From NCBI GenBank assembly GCA_963170055.1, contig CAUJGJ010000082.1:1592501-1607500 (forward strand): DNA of 15,000 nucleotides. The letters run 5' to 3'. Positions 9,264 through 15,000 of the stretch are shown here, piece after piece. The DNA is from Halisarca cf. caerulea (Eukaryota; Porifera; Demospongiae; Chondrillida; Halisarcidae). The translations under genes and the position numbers were made by a program. Numbering within the stretch: position 1 is the first letter of the stretch; each line of letters opens with the position of its first letter. The notes under the pieces were generated by a model. It was not told the origin of the DNA. It worked only from the letters and a program-made list of their open reading frames with translations, and searched no databases.

Positions 9264-9436
9264 TTGGTACGGAGATTTTATTGGCTGTTTCTCGAGAAGC
9301 TAGTCCTACTATTTGTCGCATTTTCAGTTCTTTGAAACAAGACAAACAGGTTGAGTGTGCTCTCCCGAAGCTTGAAGGTCAATTACAAAGCAAAAGTAAC
9401 CCTGAAACTTCAACTAAAATCTGCTGCTGTAGCTGA
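9264..9436 (+). CDS. Gene A, last exon: C-terminal tail ending Cys-Cys-Cys-Ser
   Basis: The acceptor TTGCAATTGCAG|TT (9263) is preceded by a T-rich tract, and the phase-1 join gives VGTEILLAVSREASPT and onwards for 57 residues to TGA at 9434-9436. The first half is helix-like (ICRIFSSLKQDKQVECALPKLEGQL). The end is polar and then KICCCS. A CCXX ending of this sort is the Rab-type geranylgeranylation signal, and nearby Cys may also be palmitoylated; either would tether the protein to membranes. This is read from the motif only. An in-frame donor AAAA|GTAACC at 9396 (phase 1) could instead splice away the Cys tail. A weak ATTAAA lies at 9813-9818. The Death domain itself ended in the previous exon. 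Confidence 0.65.
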
Positions 9437-9504
9437 ATCGGGCAAACGTCTTTGCCTTAAGCCACTTCGTACACGGGGAACCTACTTTGCCGCCATCCCC
9501 TAAG

Positions 9505-9610
9505 TAAGCATGAGTGAAATTTAGGGATCCGCAAAATGTTATTTGTGAAATTCGTGAAATGGAGCCACTCACAAAAGTTTTGCCCTGCAAAAATTTCCCG
9601 CTATACAGTA
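9505..9610. repeat. Likely dispersed repeat with GTGAAAT words
   Basis: GTGAAAT occurs three times (near 9514, 9546 and 9555), and the segment ends TTTGCCCTGCAAAAATTTCC then CGCTATACAGTA. I recall this CGCTATACNGTA ending from dispersed repeats of marine invertebrate genomes, so it is probably an element end followed by TA. The left border is not clear and copy number cannot be seen here. Confidence 0.4.
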
Positions 9611-10193
9611 TTTCATATAATATTATTTGACTGCAGGTGGAGTGTAAAATTATGGCTTTCAACTATAGGATAGGATCTGTTGGTCTTGTATACATGTAGG
9701 TAATGTAACATGTGCTTTCACCAAATATGGATTTATATAATAGTTTGTTCAAAGACCACTTGTATTTATATGGTACATGTTGTCTTATTCCCATCCTAGA
9801 TATCAGAGAGCGATTAAAAGCCTCGGGTGGTTCGAAAGCATAATAGCTGGCAGTGCATTTTATTGTCTTATAAAGTAGTTTTGTGGACATCCTCAGACTA
9901 AGTTTTCTACAAGACTTTTTTATTATTTTATTATATTACCATGTGTATAAACTTATTATAAATAATATTCAAAATTATACGTATGCATGCATGTGTGCAT
10001 GCGTGTGTGTATGAGTGTGTACATGTATTATGTATATGTACATCCATATAGATGTGACACGTGGGTCTCCAAAGTGCATGCTGCAGCTGCATATGCATGT
10101 ATGTGGGTGTACGTGTTTTTGATCACCACATGGGTATAATCATTATGGTGCATGTATGGTGCTTATAAGATCAATTCCTATATTAAACGCACT

Positions 10194-10252
10194 CATATGT
10201 GTGTCCACTCATAGCTATATATATAGCTAGCTATATAGTGGACACACATATG
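10194..10252. repeat. Perfect 16-bp inverted repeat around an AT-rich core
   Basis: CATATGTGTGTCCACT at 10194-10209 is matched exactly by AGTGGACACACATATG at 10237-10252. The 27-nt core (AGCTATATATATAGCTAGCT within it) is itself self-complementary, so the whole could form a long hairpin or cruciform. Confidence 0.9.
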
Positions 10253-10789
10253 TTAAAAAATCCTCAAATTACTGCATGCATGTGCATGCCTGAGTGTATA
10301 ATTGTGTAGCTCTAATGTGGCAGTCGTCAGATCAATATTGCACTAGCTATCACCACACATTCACGTGTACATGCAGTGAATGGACACACATGCGCATGAG
10401 GTTTCTGTGGGTGTACTTGTTTGGCATGAACTGGTATGGTGGTGCTAAGACCATGATGCAAATTTAATTTGGGACTATACAATAGCACCACATGTACATG
10501 TATGCACAAGTATAGTCATAGTGCCAGAGCACACATGCAGTTACCAAAGTACTGTATATACCACACGCATTCACAGTGCACGTGGACACATGCATATCAA
10601 AGTTTTTTTTCAAGTTTTGTGGGTGTAATTTTGCTGCACTGGCTATGGTGGTGCTGTAAAGCGTATGTTTGGTATTAGACCCGCACACACGTACATGCAT
10701 GACGAAGTGCATGTGCGTGTATTTAACCATGTGTAGCACTGGGCTAATGTGGGTATGGTGTAAGTATCTATGATTAGACAGAATTCAAT

Positions 10790-11410
10790 TACAATTAACG
10801 AGTCAGCTGCGCAGTGACCGCGGATCGAGGCACAGGATATCCTACAGGCCAGTTACCACGTACATTATGTAATGGTGCATTCTGTGGGAAAAACCCCAAC
10901 CGCAGTTGACCTATACGTACGTACACATACCCATATTAGGGTTGACTCCCTAGCGTGCAAACTAGCGGTAGTCTCGCGCTTCTTTGGTCTACAGCTGGCC
11001 GTAGTTAGAAACAAGATCCGTTTAACGAAGAAATCCAAGCTCTAGTTTAACCACTTCAAGTAAGTTAGTCGTTAATTTTACCATAGATACCGGTAGATAG
11101 ATTTTACAATTTGAAAGTAGATGCGCCTGTGACACGCAGCGGACTACGTACAAAATCAAATTGATTCAGTTTAGATCTTTATAATGGTGCTCGGTTCTTG
11201 TTCCTCGCTGAGTCAGATTACAGTGACATTTACTGGTTCATACAAGTCAGTTTGCCATAGCTGCAATACCCAGCGATGTGTAAAAGATTAAAGGTTTCAA
11301 TTGGTAGTCAAGTATAGTCTGACGTAGCCAGACCCATCTCGTCACCGGGACGTCAGTTTCTGAAAATGGCCGCGTGAGATTGGGTCGGCTACGCCAGACT
11401 AAGTGGGGGG
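10790..11410 (+). promoter_or_regulatory. Candidate promoter/leader region of gene B
   Basis: This stretch carries more CpG and more complex sequence than its AT- and TG-rich surroundings (for example CTGCGCAGTGACCGCGGATC near 10806 and GTCTCGCGCTTC near 10971). A consensus donor CAA|GTAAGT (GT at 11060) could close a leader exon that splices towards 12056 or 12181. A perfect AP-1-type word TGAGTCA lies at 11209-11215 and a half site GAGTCAGC at about 10799. No TATA box is clear. The small element at 11317-11399 lies inside it. Confidence 0.3.
11317..11399. mobile_element. 83-bp TIR element with TA borders
   Basis: GTCTGACGTAGCCAGACCCA at the left matches, with one gap, GTCTGGCGTAGCCGACCCAA read in reverse from the right end. 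TA lies at 11315-11316 and 11400-11401. The short middle is GC-rich (CACCGGGACGTCAG). It is too small to code and is a miniature element or a solo hairpin. Confidence 0.78.
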
Positions 11411-11657
11411 TAGTGGCAGTTGACATTAATCAATACATTGCACTGTTGAATGCTCTCCTGGACCATTCATTACAAGAGTGATTGTACATACGCATGCCTT
11501 GTGTTCACCCTTGATTATCTATATAGGTAGCTATCACTTATACACTCACCGTTCTTCTATCATGTACTGTGAATATATATACAACATATTACTATGTCAT
11601 CGTTGTGTATCATGTTATACATGGATTTTGTAGTGTAGGTGGGAATTACACATAATA

Positions 11658-11812
11658 TGTGTATGTGTGTGCATCTGTCTGTCCCTCTGTCTGTGTGCAT
11701 GCATTCACGTGCATGTGTGTGTACGTGCGTGCGTGCGTGTGTGCATGCGTGCGTGCATGCATGGGTGCGCATATATGTTTGTATGTGTATGTATGTGTAT
11801 GTATGTGTGTAA
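11658..11812. repeat. Alternating purine-pyrimidine tract (TGTG/TGCG/TATG mixture)
   Basis: Runs such as TGTGTGTACGTGCGTGCGTG, GTGCATGCGTGCGTGCATGC and GTATGTGTATGTATGTGTAT form a compound microsatellite. Alternation of purine and pyrimidine with CG steps favours Z-DNA. The antisense Thr/His/Arg-rich open frame over it is not a gene. Confidence 0.8.
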
Positions 11813-12055
11813 TATATAACTAGTCTGAATCTTAATCAGAAAGGCGTGCATACATCTATATTCAGGCATGAGTAAGCACTAAAAGATTGTGAGCAATTGT
11901 GTTGCACTCTATAGAGAAATCTTAGATTCCGAAGCTTACATAGCATACATATGAAAGTATGTATTAAAAGTATTAATTTTAATTCAAGAGTAATCAAATG
12001 CATTATAATTATCATATTTGGAAAGTCAGAACACAATTATTTATACTTTTTGTAG
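11813..12055. other. AT-rich upstream flank of gene B
   Basis: This stretch is AT-rich with no protein-like frame on either strand; it ends with the pyrimidine tract and AG at 12055 that mark a possible leader exon. Confidence 0.5.
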
Positions 12056-12125
12056 GGGCAGAGAGAAAGGGGAGGGGTTAAACAATTAGTGAGGAGAGCT
12101 AAAGACTGTCTGACTTTGCATGAAG
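12056..12125 (+). other. Possible 5' UTR mini-exon of gene B
   Basis: Acceptor TACTTTTTGTAG (ends 12055) and donor CATGAAG|GTATTA (GT at 12126) enclose 70 nt. A second acceptor after a T-rich tract (TTCATCATTTAG, ends 12180) would make a 55-nt intron, a short size common in sponges. The exon then leads to the ATG at 12203. One frame is open (GQRERGGVKQLVRRAKDC and on) and leaves phase 1, but joined at 12181 it does not enter the kinase frame, so a leader role is simpler. Splice signals are the only evidence. Confidence 0.3.
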
Positions 12126-12202
12126 GTATTATGTCATTGATTTGATGCATGGGATGATGGAATTTTTCTTCATCATTTAGGAGCTGACCAGACTGTACAG
12201 TC

Positions 12203-13079
12203 ATGGCTATGGCACTAGCAGGTAGATTTGGTCCCTTGGAAATTGTAGGCTTAACACTGACTGACGAACAGCTAGGAAGAGGGTCAGATGCCACAGTGTA
12301 CAGGGTTGTCTTGAACGGTGCCTCTTATGCCGGGAAACAGCTTCACAATTTCCACCTTGATGACCAAAAGTGTGTCGACAGCTTCATTTTAGAATGCACA
12401 AAATGGTCGCAGCTGAAACACCCAAACATTGTGAAATTTGTTGGTGTGTACTCCAAAGGAGACTCTCCCATCCCAATGCTGATTATGGAGAAGATGGACA
12501 CCAGTTTATGGCTCCACTTGCAAAGGCACTCCAAAGAACAGTTCACCACTGAGAGCAAGACTTGTGTTCTCCGTCAAGTTACTGAGGCACTCGTCTACCT
12601 CCACAGCCGCAGCCCACCTCTGATCCACTGTGATGTCAGTCCGAATAATATTTTACTCAACTGCGAAACTCTTAAAGCAAAGCTGTCCGATTTTGGTATG
12701 ACCAGAACAGCTGCCTATGCTCAAGCAACTATCAAGTCGTCTGTGAAAGGTACACAAGCATTTATAGCCCCAGAGGCTCAGAAAGTATCTCCACAGTATG
12801 ACGAGAAGCGAGACATCTTTTCATTTGGTAATGTTATCATCACCATGGTAACACATAAATGGCCACTTCCAGGACCTGCTACTGATTATAACGATAAGGA
12901 TGAGATAGTGGGTTTTACCGAGTTTCAACGTCGTGCAAGCCACTTGGCTGAATTCACTCCTCAAGACAATGATCTCTTTCGATCTCTTGTTGAGAAATGT
13001 CTCGAAAATCGTCCAACCAAACAACCAAACAGTGAAGAACTAATGCAATACATGAAAAGAATACAGGGTTTCATTGAAG
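12203..13079 (+). CDS. Gene B, exon with start codon: TKL-type non-RD protein kinase domain
   Basis: The ATG at 12203 has G at -3 and G at +4, and an in-frame TGA lies at 12185, so this is the likely start. The 292 complete codons hold a whole kinase: Gly-loop GRGSDATV (25-32), AGK with Lys45, Glu64 of helix C, catalytic loop IHCDVSPNNILL (141-152), DFG at 163-165, APE at 189-191, DIFSFG at 204-209, and Arg270 in the last lobe. Catalytic Asp144, Asn149 and Asp163 are kept, so activity is expected. HRD is HCD, which makes it a non-RD kinase, a trait shared by IRAK and RIPK family kinases and by many plant immune-receptor kinases. The exon ends at GAAG|GTATAA (GT at 13080) in phase 1. The order kinase then Death is that of RIPK1; IRAK proteins have the reverse order. 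It is a relative by domain order and kinase group, not a proven orthologue. Confidence 0.88.
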
Positions 13080-13120
13080 GTATAATATACAATGTTGCAC
13101 AAGGGATCGATTGTGAGACT

Positions 13121-13137
13121 TGTGTGTGTATGTGTGA

Positions 13138-13181
<44 letters not shown>

Positions 13182-13183
13182 TG

Positions 13184-13216
<33 letters not shown>

Positions 13217-13218
13217 AT
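13121..13218. repeat. Interrupted (TG)n microsatellite
   Basis: TG repeats broken by TATG, AGAC and TTTG lie in the first intron of gene B, beginning 41 bp after the kinase-exon donor. If the intron is not removed, the kinase frame runs into Cys/Val repeats, so the tract supports the donor at 13080 as real. Confidence 0.95.
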
Positions 13219-13452
13219 GCTTGTATATGCATGAGTGTGTGCATGTACCCTGCACATAAGGGGAATTAAACACTATACGTATATGGAATATGCTACACAA
13301 GCAAACAATCACATCCACCCATGCACACGCACACATGTACACATGCACACACACGTTCACACTCACACAATTAGCATTAAATACGAATTTATTATGTGGA
13401 CAATTTAAACCCGTTATGCAACATTTAAGTTGATATTGCTGTTTCATTGCAG

Positions 13453-13707
13453 ATGTTAGGGAATTTGTCCCCTATATTGATTCAATGCTCCCTCATCTTG
13501 TCCTACTTGGAACAGTGCTGAGCCTCAAAAACTTCACAGATGCAGTAGTGAATGACCCTGGACGTCATGATCAGAAGTGCCGTAACATTTTGAATGAGTG
13601 GCTGCGTGTAAACCCAGGATCAACATGGATCTTGTTCTGCGAGAAGCTGAAAGGTGCTGAAGTATTCAGCAATTTGAGAAGCACTATCCAAAGAGATAAA
13701 CTGCATG
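13453..13707 (+). CDS. Gene B, Death-domain exon
   Basis: The acceptor TTTCATTGCAG|AT (13452) has a good pyrimidine tract. Joined in phase 1, the exon reads DVREFVPYIDSM and then a Death domain: LVLLGTVLSL, KCRNILNEWLRVNPGSTW, FCEKL, NLRSTIQR. Compared with gene A's Death exon, the shared cores are Y-DSM, LLG, KC--IL--W, TW--FCEKL and LRSTI. The likely end is CATG|GTGAAG (GT at 13708), which is phase 1 and fits the last exon. The donor is weaker than the others; reading through it would give about 25 more residues, including a hydrophobic run LTFLCYIALFVAVLFNWL, before a TAG at 13782-13784. That readthrough form could be a real alternative end with a membrane-like tail. Confidence 0.8.
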
Positions 13708-13796
13708 GTGAAGTACATGAAGGCAAGCTCACTTTCCTTTGCTATATAGCTCTCTTTGTAGCCGTTTTGTTTAATTGGCTATAGATTCTAACTGTG

Positions 13797-13985
13797 CAGG
13801 TAAACCTGTCTATAATGACCATTAAAGGGACCAAGAAATTGTGCTCTCTGTAGACAGGTAGTCCTTAATGGAAGAGGTACTATATGATAGTATGATCACT
13901 GAGGTACATGGCCAGTGAATCCTGGACCAGCCTATGGCCTCTGTAATATTATTCACAGGTGTGGTCCTTAAGATAGGTGTCACTG
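13797..13985. mobile_element. Degenerate inverted-repeat element, CAGTGAAACCTG type
   Basis: CAGGTAAACCTGTCTATAAT, then GACCA, at the left compares with CAGTGACACCTATCTTAAGG, then ACCA, read in reverse from the right end. An inner inverted copy GTAGACAGGTAGTCCTTAAT lies near 13852. Matches are weaker and no clean TA duplication is seen, so this is an old copy. It lies in gene B's second intron. Confidence 0.55.
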
Positions 13986-14122
13986 TTTATGGTAACCGTG
14001 TGTATATGTGAGATTCAGTGCAGTACGTGTTCCGTGGGACTTGTTTTCACTTTGAAACTGTGGCTTATGACTCACAATCTCTGTGCATGGCTCACTGCTT
14101 CGTGTGCTCTATTTATATATAG

Positions 14123-14370
14123 TTGCCGTGGTAGAGCCCCCGGTAGTACCACCAGCAAAGAAGCCCAATTTTGAGGAGAGAAATATCAACTGTCATGTCT
14201 ACAAATCAAATATTCACAATTGGGAGTGGAAGCACTCTGCTATAGCCACGGATGTGGCCACTGGCATATCAGAAAAGGGTAAAAACTACAAGTCTGAAAG
14301 TGGAGCCATGAAACATGCAAGGGAGAATCTCAGAGCTGCTCTCAAAAGTAGAGGAATAATCAGTGACTAG
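14123..14370 (+). CDS. Gene B, last exon: unrecognised C-terminal module
   Basis: Acceptor TTTATATATAG|TT (14122) joins in phase 1 and the frame runs 82 residues to TAG at 14368-14370. The first 20 or so residues are a Pro/Val/Lys linker (VEPPVVPPAKKP). The rest looks like a small folded domain: CHVYKSNIHNWEWKHSAIA (two strands, WxW), DVATGISEKGKNYKSESGA (turn), then a basic helix MKHARENLRAALKSRGII. I do not recognise the family. The layout of strands, a GK-Y-SE turn and one amphipathic helix is loosely like small DUF1508/YegP-type or dsRBD-type folds, but I would not assign either. It is absent from gene A's tail. With the earlier exons it completes a 459-residue protein without a frame break. 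Confidence 0.75.
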
Positions 14371-14492
14371 AATACTTATCAGATGCCGCTGTGTACTCTA
14401 TTGGAATTAATGCATTGCTCATTAGTGTCATCAACCAGATCCTGCATGCTCACCTATGATCCGCCATTTTATTGTAGAGCTTGCAAACTGCA

Positions 14493-14657
14493 GATCGTAG
14501 AAATGAGTGGAAACAGGGTCTGATTGCAGGCTGAGACTATTACTAGTAATTGGTCTGGTCAGCCAGACCCTATTATATATTTCCCTTCATTATCTGCATT
14601 AAATGGTAGATTGTAGAAAACTAGGCAAAACAGGGTCTGGTTAGCAAGACTAATTGC
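14493..14657. repeat. Mixed direct and inverted repeats around CAGGGTCTG
   Basis: CAGGGTCTG occurs at 14514 and 14631, and its inverted form CAGACCCTA at about 14565. AATTGGTCTGGTCAGCCAGA at 14549 pairs with AATTAGTCTTGCTAACCAGA read in reverse from 14655. A direct copy starts with AGATCGTAGAAA near 14493 and AGATTGTAGAAA near 14608. It looks like a small element partly duplicated in tandem. It lies just after gene B's stop and contains an ATTAAA at 14598-14603 that might serve as a polyadenylation signal. Confidence 0.6.
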
Positions 14658-14831
14658 TCATTATGATAGATGTATATATAGTGCCTGGATCTCATGCAGT
14701 ACATAAACTCGAATCAGTACATCATAAGCATACACAAGAATGCATGTACAGTTCTGACTATTATTATACATATGTAAAGTGTTCCATCGTGCAAAGCACA
14801 TATATGCACATACAACTCTATAGCTACACAG

Positions 14832-14906
14832 ATACACGCACACACACACGCACACGCACACACACATACACACACATACACACACACATACACACACACA
14901 CACACC
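14832..14906. repeat. (CA)n compound microsatellite
   Basis: CA repeats with CG and TA interruptions lie in the downstream flank of gene B. Open frames over it on both strands are His/Thr or Cys/Val runs and are not genes. From 14371 to the window end no other gene is seen. Confidence 0.95.
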
Positions 14907-15000
14907 ATGCATACGTACATACACACATCCATGTACAGTGCACATGTTTGAATCTGCATATCAATACATCTACATATACAATGGCTGCATGCACCTAATA

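Larger units (their letters stand above)
9437..10790. other. 3' flank of gene A and intergenic DNA, no gene seen
   Basis: After the gene A stop the sequence is AT-rich, then full of GCATGCATG and GTGTGT mixtures (near 9981-10025 and 10081-10110). It includes a repeat-like stretch at 9505-9610 and the palindrome at 10194-10252. Open frames here are short and unlike proteins. Confidence 0.6.

Noticed and set aside
10887..10898. NF-kB-like word GGGAAAAACCCC upstream of gene B
   Set aside because: It does not fit the kB consensus in its pyrimidine half, so no site is called.
10872..11046. Plus-strand 57-codon open frame starting MVHSVGKTPT
   Set aside because: It has no motif and lies in the likely leader/promoter region; length is within chance.
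7272..13079. One large gene joining gene A to the kinase exon
   Set aside because: Gene A has its own stop at 9436, the kinase ATG has good context with an in-frame TGA at 12185 upstream, and a promoter-like region lies between. In-frame joining at 12201 or 12222 is possible in phase, so it is not fully excluded.
1..15000. tRNA, rRNA or CRISPR arrays
   Set aside because: No cloverleaf with T-loop motif, no rRNA core sequence and no regular spacer-repeat pattern was seen; the tandem repeats are micro- and minisatellites.

Overview
The window looks like nuclear DNA of an invertebrate, most likely a demosponge such as Amphimedon queenslandica. The grounds are intron-split genes with GT-AG borders, several long (TG)n/(CA)n arrays, a very high density of TGCATG words, many small TA-flanked inverted-repeat elements, and proteins of the Death-domain and Roc-COR kinds that are expanded in sponges and cnidarians. 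The species is inferred from style; no marker gene settles it.

Two genes lie in tandem on the + strand. Gene A (2..107, 5124..7271, 7875..7976, 8585..8863, 9264..9436) encodes a Ras-like/Roc GTPase with a COR-like region, a Cys-rich segment, a basic linker, a Death domain and a tail ending Cys-Cys-Cys-Ser. The five exons join without a frame break (2808 nt, 935 residues plus stop), and its 5' end may lie before the window. Gene B (12203..13079, 13453..13707, 14123..14370; 1380 nt, 459 residues plus stop) encodes a TKL-type protein kinase with HCD in place of HRD (a non-RD kinase), a Death domain and a C-terminal module I do not recognise. All six inferred introns are phase 1, so each inner exon is a symmetric 1-1 module, and the two Death-domain exons are about 42% identical by hand alignment.

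The first intron of gene A is about 5 kb. It holds a (TG)35 array, a pyrimidine-rich minisatellite (about 290-760), a second (TG)26 array, a 603-bp TA-flanked inverted-repeat element (1109-1711), a 610-bp one (1978-2587), a possible coding relic on the minus strand near 2823-3000, and about 2 kb with nothing recognisable. Smaller elements lie in the later introns (8353-8532, 8894-9089, 13797-13985), between the genes (11317-11399), and after gene B (14493-14657). The 2.8 kb between the genes also has a 16-bp perfect palindrome, a purine-pyrimidine alternating tract, and a more CpG-containing stretch (10790-11400) that is a candidate promoter for gene B.

Taken together, Roc-COR-Death and kinase-Death products side by side carry between them most of the domains that vertebrate DAPK1 holds in one chain, and the kinase-Death order is that of RIPK1. 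A working idea is a pair of partners that meet through their Death domains in an innate-immune or cell-death pathway. That link is inference; the domain calls and splice phases are read from the sequence.
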